A stretch of 64,000 bases of DNA from Nocardia sp. CY41 (GTDB lineage: Bacteria > Actinomycetota > Actinomycetes > Mycobacteriales > Mycobacteriaceae). The translations under genes were made by a program, and so were the position numbers. The stretch is from NCBI RefSeq assembly GCF_009829325.1, contig NZ_VUOS01000005.1:1-64000 (forward strand). The letters are read 5' to 3'. The notes beneath the pieces were generated by a model. It made no database searches and had not been told where the DNA came from. It worked only from the letters and a program-made list of their open reading frames with translations. Numbering within the stretch: the stretch's first letter is position 1; every line of letters begins with the position of its first letter. Shown here in pieces: positions 18,065 through 27,577 of the stretch.

Positions 18065-18544
18065 GTGTCAATGCTCAGGAGGGGTGCGGCGCTCCTCGCC
18101 GCCATCGCGTTCGGGTCGCTGACCGCGTGCGGGCAGCAGGCGGACCCGGCTGCCCCCTCCACGCCGGAGCGCACCGCGGAAGCCGCGGCGGGCACGCGGG
18201 CAGACCCGGGTCCCCGCACTTACGCGGGCGGAACGATGGTCGTCCTCCCGCATGCCGCGGATCTGGAACCCAGTTCGACCATGCCCTTCTCGGAGTACGA
18301 CACCGAAGACGGGACGAACAAACTCGCGATCCACATCCCCGGCCCGGTCGGCTGTCCGAGTATCGGATTCACCGCGCGCGTGGAAGAATCTGCCGACCTG
18401 GTGAGCGTGCGACTGATCCGTGGCCTGCATCGCGGTATGCCGCCGTGCCAGGGCGCGAATCCCGAGCAGAAGCGCGAGTACGGCGTGGTCGTGGTCGACC
18501 TGCTTCGCCCGCTGGGCGCTCGGCCGGTGCTCAGCTCCGCATGA
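18065..18544 (+). CDS. Small lipoprotein of unknown function
   Basis: About 159 residues from GTG 18065 (AAGG 7 bases upstream); ATG 18071 with GGAAAGG is equally plausible. The signal LRRGAALLAAIAFGSLTACG contains the lipobox LTAC. The mature part is Pro/Ala/Glu-rich at first, then a compact region with two cysteines (VGCPSIGF and MPPCQGAN) that may form a disulfide, ending VVVVDLLRPLG. No family is recognised. It is divergent from the oxidoreductase and is followed by a 372-base gap, so it is probably monocistronic. Confidence 0.7.
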   Translation: MSMLRRGAALLAAIAFGSLTACGQQADPAAPSTPERTAEAAAGTRADPGPRTYAGGTMVVLPHAADLEPSSTMPFSEYDTEDGTNKLAIHIPGPVGCPSIGFTARVEESADLVSVRLIRGLHRGMPPCQGANPEQKREYGVVVVDLLRPLGARPVLSSA

Positions 18545-18916
18545 GCCACGCGACCCGCGAACGATTCGGTGCGCGACCGGGCAGGCCACCTCCTTTAGTG
18601 ATCTTGTCGAATGGCGGGCCGCGGGCTTTGTGACATGTCCGGTTCGCCTGTTCCGGTGCGACGCTGCGATAGGCGGAGCGTTATCTTCGCAGCGGATGGT
18701 GCCGCCTTCGCGGCTACCGGCGGTCCCGGAGTCGAAGGAGGTGCGGCAGTCCGCCATGATCGACTCAGGATCTTTCCGGCGGCGGTTCCTTCTGCTCCGT
18801 CCCGCAGCGAACGTTCGCTGCGGTTTTCCGTGTAGTGCCGGTCCGTCCGGAACACCGACACCGCGGCGTGCCCGCGGGGCGGTGGGTCGGTGACGGCTGA
18901 CTTTCGAAGGAAACCC
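18545..18916. other. Intergenic region with a palindrome
   Basis: 372 bases between the small lipoprotein and the secreted lipase. No gene is convincing here. Its main content is the 22-bp perfect palindrome listed separately and the AAGGA ribosome site at 18907-18911 that sets the lipase start. Confidence 0.5.
18802..18823. promoter_or_regulatory. 22-bp perfect palindrome upstream of the secreted lipase
   Basis: Every base from C18802 pairs symmetrically with G18823; the half-site is CCGCAGCGAAC. TTTTCC follows directly. It lies 94 bases upstream of the lipase start and 258 bases after the lipoprotein stop. It could be an operator for the lipase, or a terminator hairpin for upstream transcripts because of the T run; sequence alone does not decide. 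Confidence 0.55.
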
Positions 18917-20104
18917 GTGTCCAGAGTTCCGTTCCGGATCGCGATCTTGCTGGTGAGCATCGTCTCGCTCGGCCTGCTCGGCCTGCCAGCGACGGCTCAG
19001 CCCCTGTATCCCACTCCCGATCCCGATCCCTTCTACACGGCCCCGCCCGATCTAGGGGCGCTCGCTCCGGGCGACGTCGTGCGAGCCCGCCGGATCGACA
19101 CCGGTATGTATGTCGGGACCGAGGGCTGGCAGGTGGCGTTCCGCTCCACCAATTCACAGGACGAACCCGTCATGGCCATCACGACGGTCCTGCTGCCCGC
19201 CGGGGTGAAGAACCCGCCGCTGGTCTCCTACCAGGCACTGATCAATTCCCTCGGCACCCAGTGCAATCCGTCGCGCTCGCTGTTCAACGGCGAACTGCAG
19301 GACGCGGTCGGCGCGATGCTGCCGATCGGACGCGGATGGGCGATCTCGCTGCCGGATTACCTGGGGCCGACCTCCGCTTACGGCGCCGCGCGCCTGGCCG
19401 GCATGATCACCCTCGACAGCGTGAAAGCCGTACGCAAGGTCGCCGAACTCGGTCTGTCGTCCTCCCCCGTCGCCCTCGCGGGCTACTCCGGCGGCGGCAT
19501 GGCCACCTCCTGGGCCGCCGCGCTGCAACCCACCTACGCGCCGGATCTGAAGCTGACCGCCGCCGTGGCCGGTGGCATCCCGGCCGACCTCGAGCAGATG
19601 GCGATGTCGCTCGGCTTCGAGCCGCACCCCGGATTCGGCCTCGCCTTCGCCGCCGCCATGGGACTCGAGCGAGAGTACCCGGACCGGTTGCCGATCTCCG
19701 ATCAACTCAACGAGAACGGTTTGTGGTTTCGGGAATTCACGCATGACGCCTGCCGCCGGTTCCTGCTCTTCCACGGCGCCTTCCGCAGCGCCGAGCAGAT
19801 GGCGGCGTCCAAGAGCCTGATGGACAGCCCCGAGGCACACGCCGTCCTGCGGGAGAACAGCCTGCGGTACTTCGACGGCGTGCCGACGGTGCCGACCTAC
19901 ATCTGGCAGGGCCGCTACGACGAGCTCACCTTCTATCCGCCCGTCGCCGAGGTGGCTGCCCGATACTGCAAGGCGGGTGCGCCGGTGCAGTTCCACACCG
20001 TCGACATCTCCGAGCACATGACCGCGGCGGCCGCCGGATTCGCCGACGCGTGGAATTACGTTGAGGCCAGGTTCCGCGGCGAACCCGCACCGACCAGCTG
20101 CTGA
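18917..20104 (+). CDS. Secreted lipase (LIP family, secretory lipase)
   Basis: About 395 residues from GTG 18917, set by AAGGA 5 bases upstream; a GTG at 18890 lacks such a site. A clear Sec signal ends near ATAQPLY. The fold is the alpha/beta-hydrolase secretory lipase family: nucleophile elbow GYSGGGMATSW, acid in WQGRYDELTFY and His in DISEHMTAAAAG. Cysteines at about TQCNPS, DACRRF, RYCKAG and the C-terminal SC can form disulfides in the exported protein. Likely acts on host or environmental acylglycerols. A strong shared terminator separates it from the convergent SDR gene. Confidence 0.88.
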   Translation: MSRVPFRIAILLVSIVSLGLLGLPATAQPLYPTPDPDPFYTAPPDLGALAPGDVVRARRIDTGMYVGTEGWQVAFRSTNSQDEPVMAITTVLLPAGVKNPPLVSYQALINSLGTQCNPSRSLFNGELQDAVGAMLPIGRGWAISLPDYLGPTSAYGAARLAGMITLDSVKAVRKVAELGLSSSPVALAGYSGGGMATSWAAALQPTYAPDLKLTAAVAGGIPADLEQMAMSLGFEPHPGFGLAFAAAMGLEREYPDRLPISDQLNENGLWFREFTHDACRRFLLFHGAFRSAEQMAASKSLMDSPEAHAVLRENSLRYFDGVPTVPTYIWQGRYDELTFYPPVAEVAARYCKAGAPVQFHTVDISEHMTAAAAGFADAWNYVEARFRGEPAPTSC

Positions 20105-20118
20105 AATCCGACGAGAAC

Positions 20119-20143
20119 GGCCCGGGAGACTCTCTCCCGGGCC
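20119..20143. terminator. Bidirectional terminator
   Basis: 11-bp perfect arms GGCCCGGGAGA / TCTCCCGGGCC around CTC, then ATTTTCG. It lies between the lipase stop (20104) and the end of the convergent SDR gene (20156). Confidence 0.8.
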
Positions 20144-20155
20144 ATTTTCGTTCGA

Positions 20156-20992
20156 TCAGCTGATGGACCGCACCTCTTGCTCGTACTGTGCCCGCGTCTT
20201 CTCGTCGGCCGGGCGCAACGCTCGATCCCCGTCGAACAAGCCGCGGATCAGGCGCACCGCGCGTTCCGGCGCGGCCGCCAGCGCGATGTCCAGCGGTCCG
20301 AGGTAAGTCGGCACCGCCACCTCGGCTTTGCGAGTCGCGCAGGTGCGCAGGATCGCGGCGGCGACGTCCTCCGGGTCGACGGTCGGCATGCCGTGGCCCA
20401 AGGCAAGTCCCGAGGAGAGCCGGGTCCGCACGGCCGACGGCAGCACGCAACTGACGCTGACGCCCTGCCCGGCGAATTCCAGCCGGGTCGCCGCCGAGAG
20501 GCCGACCGCCGCGAACTTGCTGGCGTTGTACACGGCCAGCCCGGGAATCGGGACCTTGCCCGCCAGGGAGGCGACATTGACGATGTGCCCGCGACCGCGT
20601 TCGATCATGCCCGGCGCGGCGGCGCGCATGCCGTGCACGAGACCCCAGACGTTGATGTCCATCGTCGCCTGACCCACCACGTCCGGTTGGTCCAGGAACG
20701 CTCCCGCCGGCATGACACCGGCGTTGTTGACCAGCACGTCGATCTCGCCGACCGCAGCGACGACCGCGTCCCATTGTCCACGCGAACGCACATCGAGCTC
20801 GAACGCGCTCGCCCCGATCGAGGCGGCGGTCGCGTCGACGGCGGCTTTGTCCACGTCCGCGAGCACGACGCGGGATCCCTTCGCGGCGAACGATTCCGCG
20901 GTGGCCCGGCCGATGCCCCGCGCGCCTCCCGTGATCAGGACGGTCGCCTCGCGCAGGTCGATCGCGGGGTAACCGGAGCCGAAGATGTTCAT
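20156..20992 (-). CDS. Short-chain dehydrogenase/reductase (SDR)
   Basis: 278 residues, classical SDR. Cofactor motif TGGARGIG at about 21-28, with an Asp-containing strand 2 (VVLADVD) that suggests NAD preference; NNAGV follows. The catalytic Ser is in NVASLAGKV and the Tyr/Lys in YNASKFAAVGL. The ATG overlaps the stop of the upstream patatin gene by four bases (ATGA type), so the two are translationally coupled. Pairing with a lipid hydrolase suggests action on a lipid-derived alcohol or ketone; this is inference. The substrate is unknown. Confidence 0.9.
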   Translation of the reverse strand: MNIFGSGYPAIDLREATVLITGGARGIGRATAESFAAKGSRVVLADVDKAAVDATAASIGASAFELDVRSRGQWDAVVAAVGEIDVLVNNAGVMPAGAFLDQPDVVGQATMDINVWGLVHGMRAAAPGMIERGRGHIVNVASLAGKVPIPGLAVYNASKFAAVGLSAATRLEFAGQGVSVSCVLPSAVRTRLSSGLALGHGMPTVDPEDVAAAILRTCATRKAEVAVPTYLGPLDIALAAAPERAVRLIRGLFDGDRALRPADEKTRAQYEQEVRSIS

Positions 20993-21948
20993 GCGAATGC
21001 TCCTCGCTCGAGGGCGCGGCGGGTGCTGCGCAGGCTGTGTTCGAAGGTGGCCGGACGGCGGCGGCCGTCCATGAAGTTGGGTCCCATCACGGCGAGGTCC
21101 TCGGCGGACGCGCCCACGAAGAGCACTTTGGTGCCCGCCGCGCGCAAGCGGGCGATCTCGGCGCGAAGCTTGTCGCTCATCCGGTTGCGCAGCTGCCGTT
21201 CCAGCAGGTGCCCGGGGCCGGTGGCCGGAATCCGGGCCGCGGAGGCCATCGGCGCGAGCACGAGGACCTCGTCGAGCTTTTCGGCGGCGAGCAGGTCCAC
21301 CGACGCGGTCGAGCCCGCGCCGCCGTCGACGAAGCGACGGCCCGCGATGGTGACCGGCGGGAACCAGCCGGGAATCGCCCAGGACGCCCGCAGCGCCTCG
21401 CCGATGGTCGCGGCGGGAGCACCGGGGGAACCGAATGCCACCCGCTCACCGGTCACGTAATCCATCGCCACCAGCCTGGTCGCCGGATGCGGCACCCACG
21501 CGCGGCCGGGGTTCAGCCGTTCGGCGAGCCGTCCCAGCCACCCCGCGTCGCCGCCGCCGACCGGCAGCAGTCCGCTGCCCGCGGCCAGCAGCGCCTGGCC
21601 CGGCTCCTGGCGGCGCAGCGGCAGCCGGGGCGAGCCGAGTCGCGGGCGCGGCAACGGCGGAAACCGGCCGGGCTCGGCCACGCGGTGCTCGCGCAGCACG
21701 GGGTCGGTCGCCGTGCCGCGCTGCATGGCGACCAGGTCTTCCACCGAAACACCGCTGCCGAGCATCGTGACCGTCTCCGCGCCCGCCGAGGTGCCGATCA
21801 GCACGTCCGCCTCGCGTGGATCCCAGTTCAGCACGTCCCGGGCGGCGGCGAGCGCGGCGACGATCCACGCCGCCCCCACGGTGCCACCACACCCGATGGC
21901 CAGGCCGCGCCGTTGCGACCCATTGTTGTTACCCATAGTCTCAGACAC
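20989..21948 (-). CDS. Patatin-like phospholipase
   Basis: 319 residues. The oxyanion motif is GCGGTVGAAW at about 19-28 (a GxGGxxG variant), the nucleophile is in GTSAGAETV and the catalytic Asp in DGGAGSTASVDLL. It is the first gene of a two-gene unit with the SDR and overlaps it by four bases. It is a different patatin branch from the one at 148-1086 (larger lid, C-terminal helical region ending RRALERGAFA). Likely a cytosolic acyl hydrolase; substrate unknown. Confidence 0.87.
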   Translation of the reverse strand: MSETMGNNNGSQRRGLAIGCGGTVGAAWIVAALAAARDVLNWDPREADVLIGTSAGAETVTMLGSGVSVEDLVAMQRGTATDPVLREHRVAEPGRFPPLPRPRLGSPRLPLRRQEPGQALLAAGSGLLPVGGGDAGWLGRLAERLNPGRAWVPHPATRLVAMDYVTGERVAFGSPGAPAATIGEALRASWAIPGWFPPVTIAGRRFVDGGAGSTASVDLLAAEKLDEVLVLAPMASAARIPATGPGHLLERQLRNRMSDKLRAEIARLRAAGTKVLFVGASAEDLAVMGPNFMDGRRRPATFEHSLRSTRRALERGAFA

Positions 21949-22003
21949 TAGCGCAGTGCGGCGCGGATGCCACGTCCTCGCGCGAACGGCGCACCGGGCG
22001 GTA

Positions 22004-22540
22004 TCAGGCCGTGAAGTGCAGCGTCCATTCGCCGCGATAGTGCAGCCGGGTGATGCTGCCGGGCGGAATGTCGATGCGCCAGAACGATTTCGGCGGTGCG
22101 TCCAGCGTCACCAGCAACGCCGCCCTGACCACCGCCGGGTGGGTGACCGCGATCGTGGACACCGACTGCGCGGCCACCTCGGCCATCCACAGCCTGGTCC
22201 GTTCGATCACATCCAGCACGGACTCGCCGCCGTGCCCGCGGAACGCCGGGTCGGTGAGCCAGGCATACAGCTCGTCCTGCGGCACCGACATCAGTTCACC
22301 ACCGCGCCAAGCGCCCGCGTCCAGGTCACGCAACCGGTTGTCCTCCTCGCCCGGCAGACCCAGCAACGCCGCGGTCTCCACCGTCCGGCGTTCCGGCCCG
22401 GTGAGCACCCGCGCGGCGGTGAGCGGCCCGCACTCGGCCACCGCCCGCCTGCCCGCCTCGGTGAGCGATTCGTCCACCGGGAAGCGTGCCTTCCGCATCG
22501 CCTCGGTCATCCCATGGCTGACCAGGTCGAGTCTGAGCAC
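22004..22540 (-). CDS. Histidine phosphatase family protein (phosphoglycerate-mutase-like)
   Basis: About 178 residues from GTG 22540 (AGG 8 bases upstream); GTG 22549 is an alternative. The N-terminal nucleophile motif reads LVSHGMTEA instead of the usual RHG, so the catalytic His is kept but the preceding Arg is Ser. The second His lies in VTHPAVVRAALL, and a phosphate-binding Arg in GPERRTVETAALL. Retention of both His residues suggests an active phosphatase with altered phosphate binding. It is divergent from lhr. The far longer open frame upstream is antisense to lhr and is rejected. Confidence 0.75.
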   Translation of the reverse strand: MLRLDLVSHGMTEAMRKARFPVDESLTEAGRRAVAECGPLTAARVLTGPERRTVETAALLGLPGEEDNRLRDLDAGAWRGGELMSVPQDELYAWLTDPAFRGHGGESVLDVIERTRLWMAEVAAQSVSTIAVTHPAVVRAALLVTLDAPPKSFWRIDIPPGSITRLHYRGEWTLHFTA

Positions 22541-22645
22541 TTTTTGCACCTGTGGAAGCGTACGGCCAGGCGTCGGCGATTGCTGCCGCTTCGCTCGCGA
22601 AACGGTACGGGCGTGCTTGTCGGTGGGCCGGTGCACACTGAATCC

Positions 22646-25600
22646 ATGGCCCAGTTCTCCCGCGCGACCCAAGAGTGGTTCGACGGCGCGTTCCCCGCGC
22701 CGACCTCCGCTCAGCTGGGGGCCTGGAAGGCCATCGCGGCGGGCGAGCACACGTTGGTCGTCGCGCCTACCGGCTCCGGGAAGACGCTCTCGGCGTTCCT
22801 CTGGGCGATAGACCAGCTCGCCGCACGGGAGCAGCGGCCCAAGCGCGCGGGCACCGCGGTGCTGTACGTGTCCCCGCTCAAGGCGCTCGCGGTGGACGTG
22901 GAACGCAACCTGCGGGCCCCGCTGGTCGGCGTCACGCAGACCGCCAAGCGCCTGGGCCTCGAGCCGCCGGAGATCACCGTGGGAGTTCGTTCCGGCGACA
23001 CCAGCGCGTCCGACCGGCGGTCCATGCTGCGCACCCCGCCGGACATCCTGATCACCACGCCGGAGTCGCTGTTCCTGATGCTGACCTCGGCCGCCAGGGA
23101 AACACTGCGGGACGTGGGCACGGTGATCGTGGACGAGGTGCACGCGATCGCCGGTTCCAAGCGCGGTGCGCATCTGGCGCTGTCCCTGGCCCGGCTCGAT
23201 CTGCTGACCGATCGGCCCGCCCAGCGCATCGGGCTGTCGGCGACCGTGCGGCCACCGGAGGAGGTCGGGCGGTTCCTGGTCGGCAACGCGCCGATCACCC
23301 TGGTCGCGCCGCCCGCGCCGAAGACATTCGACCTGTCGGTGCGGGTGCCGGTCGCGGACATGACCGAGCCGGGCGATTCCGACCAGCCGGGCTCGATCTG
23401 GCCGCACGTGGACGAGGCCATCGTCGACCTGGTGCTACAGCACCGGTCCTCGATCGTGTTCGCGAACTCCCGCAGGCTGGCCGAGCGGCTCACCGCCCGG
23501 CTCAACGAGGCCTACGCGGCGCGGCTCGGCGAGCCGGTGGAAACCGAGCACGTGCCGCCCGCCCAGCTCGGCCCGTCCACCGAGGTGAACCACGGCGCCG
23601 GGCCCCTGCTGGCGCGCGCGCACCACGGCTCGGTCAGCAAGGAGCAGCGGGCGCTGATCGAGGACGATCTCAAGAGCGGGCGGCTGCGCTGCGTCGTCGC
23701 GACCAGCAGCCTGGAACTGGGCATCGACATGGGCGCGGTCGACCTGGTGGTCCAGGTGGAGGCGCCGCCCTCGGTGGCCAGCGGATTGCAGCGGATCGGG
23801 CGGGCCGGGCATCAGGTCGGGGAGATCTCGCGCGGTGTGATCTTCCCGAAGCACCGCACCGATGTCATCCACTGCGCGGTGGCGTCGCAGCGGATGACCG
23901 CCGGGCAGATAGAAGCGATCCAGATTCCGGCGCACCCGCTGGACATCCTCGCGCAGCAGACCGTCGCCGCGTGCGCGCTGGACCCGATCGATGTCGACGA
24001 ATGGTTCGAGATCGTACGCGGCACCGGCAGTTACGCGTCGCTGCCGCGCTCGGCCTACGAGTCGGTACTCGACCTGCTCTCCGGGCGGTATCCGTCCGAC
24101 GAGTTCGCCGAGTTGCGTCCCAGGCTGGTGTGGGATCGCGACGCGGGCACGCTCACCGGTCGGCCCGGCGCGCAACGGCTGGCCGTGACCTCGGGCGGAG
24201 CGATACCCGATCGCGGCATGTTCGCGGTGTACATGGTCGGCGAGAAGGCGTCTCGGGTAGGGGAGCTCGACGAGGAGATGGTCTACGAGTCACGCGTCGG
24301 CGACGTGTTCGCGCTCGGGGCGACGAGCTGGCGGATCGAGGAGATCACCTTCGATCGGGTGCTGGTGACGCCCGCGTTCGGGCAGCCTGGGCGTTTGCCG
24401 TTCTGGCACGGCGACGGGCTCGGACGGCCCGCCGAACTCGGCGCGGCGCTCGGCGAGTTCGTGCGCGCTGTCGCGCAGGACCGTGCCACCGGATCGGCCG
24501 CGAGCACCGGGAAGACGGCACGGCGGGCCGGCAGCGCACCGCCTGCCGCGTCGAAGCGGCGAGCGCGACACGACGGCGCCGAGCCGGCCGGGCGCGAGCT
24601 CGGCGCGTCCGGCGTTCCGATGGCGGGCCACGTCGCGGAGATCATGCGATCCGCCGGTCTCGACGACAACGCGACCGCCAATCTGCTCACGCTGCTGGAC
24701 GAACAGCGCACCGCGACCGGGCATCTGCCCACCGACCGCACCTTGGTGGTGGAGCGGTTCCGCGACGAGCTCGGCGACTGGCGTCTGGTACTGCACTCCC
24801 CCTTCGGTCTCCCCGTGCACGCCCCTTGGGCGCTGGCCGTCGGCGCACGGTTGCGGGAACGGTTCGGCGTCGACGCCGCGCCGAACGCCTCCGACGACGG
24901 CATCGTCGTGCGGCTGCCCGACACCACCGACGATCCGCCCGGCGCCGAGCTGTTCGTCTTCGAGTCCGACGAGATCGACGACATCGTCACCGAGCAGGTG
25001 GGCGGCTCGGCGCTGTTCGCCTCCCGGTTCCGCGAATGCGCGGCGCGTGCGTTGCTGCTGCCGCGCCGCGACCCGGGCAAGCGAGCCCCGCTGTGGCAGC
25101 AGCGGCAGCGCTCGGCCCAGTTGCTCGACGTGGCGCGCAAATTCCCCGAGTTCCCGATCCTGCTGGAGACGGTGCGCGAGTGCCTGCGCGACGTCTACGA
25201 CCTGCCGTCGCTGCGCGACCTGCTCGGCCGGGTGGGGCGGCGTCAGATCCGGCTGGTCGAGGTGGAGACAGCGACGCCGTCACCGTTCGCCAACGCTTTG
25301 CTGTTCGACTACATCGGGCAATTCATGTACGACGGCGACAGCCCGCTGGCCGAGCGGCGCGCGGCCGCGCTGTCGCTCGATTCCGGGCTGCTGGCCGAAC
25401 TGCTCGGCCGAGTCGAACTGCGCGAACTGCTCGACGCCGCGGTCATGGAGCAGACCGAGCGGGAGCTGCAGCGGCTCACCCCGGAGCGGCACGCGCGGGA
25501 CGCCGAGGGCTTGGCGGATCTGCTGCGCCTGCTCGGGCCGCTCACCGCCGCCGAAGCCGCCGAGCGCTGCGACGATGACCCCACCGCCTGGTTCGAGAGC

Positions 25601-27502
25601 CTGGCGGCCGCACGGCGGGCGCTGGAGGTGTCGTTCGCGGGCCGCAGCTGGTGGGTCGCGGTGGAGGACGCGGCCCGGTTGCGCGACGCGCTCGGGGTTC
25701 CGCTGCCGATCGGCACGCCGTCGGCGTTCATCGAGCCGGTGGCCGATCCGCTCGGCGATCTGGTGGGCCGCTACGCCCGCACGCACGGCCCGTTCGCCAC
25801 GGAGGCGGTGGCGGCCCGTTTCGGGCTCGGCACCGCGGTGGCCGCGACCGCCCTGCTTCGGCTGAGCGCCGAGAAACGGGTGGTGGAAGGGGAATTCACC
25901 CCCGGAGCGGGCGGGGCGGAATGGTGTGACGCGCAGGTGCTGCGCCGGTTGCGCCGCCGGTCGCTCGCTGCGGCCCGGCACGAGGTCGAACCGGTCTCGA
26001 CCGCCGCGCTCGGACGTTTCCTCCCGGCCTGGCAGCACATCGGCAGCGGCGAGCTGCGCGGCGTCGACGGTGTGGCGGCCGTCGTGGAACAGCTCGCGGG
26101 TGTGCCGATTCCCGCCTCCGCCTGGGAGTCGCTCGTCCTGCCCGCGCGGGTGCCCGACTACACCCCCGCCATGCTCGACGAACTCATGGCGACCGGCGAG
26201 GTGATCTGGTCCGGGCACGGCGCCATCACCGCCAAGGACGGCTGGATCGCTCTGCATCCGGCCGAGCAGGCGCCGTTCACTCTGGCCCCACCGGACGAGA
26301 TCGACCTCACCGACGTTCAGCTGCGCTTGCTCACCGCGCTGGGCGCGACCTTCGTGCCGTGGTCGCCGCCCGCTGCCGCCCACGCCGTGCGCGCTCCGGT
26401 GCCGTTGGACGAGCCCGACTCCCCCGCCGGCAGCGCGTTCGACGGACGCGGCACCGACGGGCGATCCACCGCACCGAGTGCGTCCGGGCCGGACAACGGC
26501 CGCCGCTCACCGGCCGACGCGGAACCTGTCGGCTCCGGCGCTCCCGCGGAGCGGTTGATACCCGTTCCGCAGGGCGGCGGCGCGTATTTCTTCCGGCAAC
26601 TCTCCGACGCCACCGGCCTGCTCGACGACGCCGCCGTAGCCTCCGCACTGTGGGAACTGGTTTGGGCAGGACTGGTTTCCGGTGACACGTTCGCGCCCGT
26701 GCGGGCGCTGCTGTCCGGCACCACCCGCACCACCACGGCCCATCGCACGCCCCGGCGCGCGCCGCGGGGGCGGGCCTACCTGCCCCGGCCGAGCATGCCC
26801 ACCCGTTCCGGTCCGCCCTCGGTCGCCGGACGATGGTCGCTGCTGCCGGAGCGCGTCTCGGACAACACGGTGCGCGCGCACGCGACCGCGGATCTGCTTC
26901 TGGAGCGGTACGGGGTGCTGACCAGGGGCTCGGTGCAGAACGAGGGCGTGCCGGGCGGATTCGCGCTGATGTATCGGGTGCTCACCGAGTTCGAGGACCG
27001 CGGCCGTTGCCGTCGCGGCTATTTCGTCGACTCGCTCGGCGGCGCCCAGTTCTCCACCACCGACGTGGTGGACCGGTTGCGCTCCTTCGACGCCGAACGC
27101 GCTCGTCCCGAGTCCAGGCAGCCGACCGGCACGGTGCTGGCGCTGGCCGCGTCCGATCCCGCGAACCCGTACGGCGCCGCGCTGGCCTGGCCGAAGAGCG
27201 ACGTCGAGGGCGGCCACCGCCCTGGCCGCAAGGCCGGAGCGCTGGTCGTGCTGGTCGACGGCGAACTGGTTCTGTATCTCGAGCGAGGCGGCAAGACCCT
27301 GCTCACGTTCACCGAGGACCCGGATGCCCGCCGGGCCGCCGCCGGAGCGCTCGCCGACCTGGTCCGGCGCCGCCGGGTGGACTCGCTGGTCATCGACCGC
27401 GTGAACGGAGACACCGTGCACGGCAACACCTTCGCCGGTTTCCTCATCGAAGCGGGCTTCTCCGCCACCCCGCGCGGACTCCGCCTCCGGAGCCGCCCGT
27501 GA
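22646..27502 (+). CDS. lhr: Large ATP-dependent DNA helicase Lhr
   Basis: A superfamily-2 helicase of about 1618 residues from ATG 22646 (start MAQFSRATQEWF). Motifs in order: Walker A APTGSGKT, Ia YVSPLKALAVD, DEVH box VDEVHAIAG, motif III SATV, then the RecA2 region with TSSLELGIDMG and the motif VI region QRIGRAGHQVGE. The long C-terminal half contains the winged-helix and Lhr-specific domains, with low-complexity inserts (about 610-660 and 1250-1300). Lhr is a 3'-5' translocase active on DNA/RNA hybrids in DNA repair. nei2 follows in the same direction after 75 bases, the same pair as recalled for Rv3296-Rv3297. Confidence 0.95.
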   Translation: MAQFSRATQEWFDGAFPAPTSAQLGAWKAIAAGEHTLVVAPTGSGKTLSAFLWAIDQLAAREQRPKRAGTAVLYVSPLKALAVDVERNLRAPLVGVTQTAKRLGLEPPEITVGVRSGDTSASDRRSMLRTPPDILITTPESLFLMLTSAARETLRDVGTVIVDEVHAIAGSKRGAHLALSLARLDLLTDRPAQRIGLSATVRPPEEVGRFLVGNAPITLVAPPAPKTFDLSVRVPVADMTEPGDSDQPGSIWPHVDEAIVDLVLQHRSSIVFANSRRLAERLTARLNEAYAARLGEPVETEHVPPAQLGPSTEVNHGAGPLLARAHHGSVSKEQRALIEDDLKSGRLRCVVATSSLELGIDMGAVDLVVQVEAPPSVASGLQRIGRAGHQVGEISRGVIFPKHRTDVIHCAVASQRMTAGQIEAIQIPAHPLDILAQQTVAACALDPIDVDEWFEIVRGTGSYASLPRSAYESVLDLLSGRYPSDEFAELRPRLVWDRDAGTLTGRPGAQRLAVTSGGAIPDRGMFAVYMVGEKASRVGELDEEMVYESRVGDVFALGATSWRIEEITFDRVLVTPAFGQPGRLPFWHGDGLGRPAELGAALGEFVRAVAQDRATGSAASTGKTARRAGSAPPAASKRRARHDGAEPAGRELGASGVPMAGHVAEIMRSAGLDDNATANLLTLLDEQRTATGHLPTDRTLVVERFRDELGDWRLVLHSPFGLPVHAPWALAVGARLRERFGVDAAPNASDDGIVVRLPDTTDDPPGAELFVFESDEIDDIVTEQVGGSALFASRFRECAARALLLPRRDPGKRAPLWQQRQRSAQLLDVARKFPEFPILLETVRECLRDVYDLPSLRDLLGRVGRRQIRLVEVETATPSPFANALLFDYIGQFMYDGDSPLAERRAAALSLDSGLLAELLGRVELRELLDAAVMEQTERELQRLTPERHARDAEGLADLLRLLGPLTAAEAAERCDDDPTAWFESLAAARRALEVSFAGRSWWVAVEDAARLRDALGVPLPIGTPSAFIEPVADPLGDLVGRYARTHGPFATEAVAARFGLGTAVAATALLRLSAEKRVVEGEFTPGAGGAEWCDAQVLRRLRRRSLAAARHEVEPVSTAALGRFLPAWQHIGSGELRGVDGVAAVVEQLAGVPIPASAWESLVLPARVPDYTPAMLDELMATGEVIWSGHGAITAKDGWIALHPAEQAPFTLAPPDEIDLTDVQLRLLTALGATFVPWSPPAAAHAVRAPVPLDEPDSPAGSAFDGRGTDGRSTAPSASGPDNGRRSPADAEPVGSGAPAERLIPVPQGGGAYFFRQLSDATGLLDDAAVASALWELVWAGLVSGDTFAPVRALLSGTTRTTTAHRTPRRAPRGRAYLPRPSMPTRSGPPSVAGRWSLLPERVSDNTVRAHATADLLLERYGVLTRGSVQNEGVPGGFALMYRVLTEFEDRGRCRRGYFVDSLGGAQFSTTDVVDRLRSFDAERARPESRQPTGTVLALAASDPANPYGAALAWPKSDVEGGHRPGRKAGALVVLVDGELVLYLERGGKTLLTFTEDPDARRAAAGALADLVRRRRVDSLVIDRVNGDTVHGNTFAGFLIEAGFSATPRGLRLRSRP

Positions 27503-27577
27503 ACAGTGGGACCTGGGTGAAAGCGAGCCGAAGCGCATTCGGCCCCTTGGGTGGCCCCGTCAGCACAACGGGGTCGC

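Noticed and set aside
21713..22645. Long N-terminal extension of lhr
   Set aside because: It runs antisense through the patatin and the histidine phosphatase and shows no helicase similarity; lhr proper begins at 22646.
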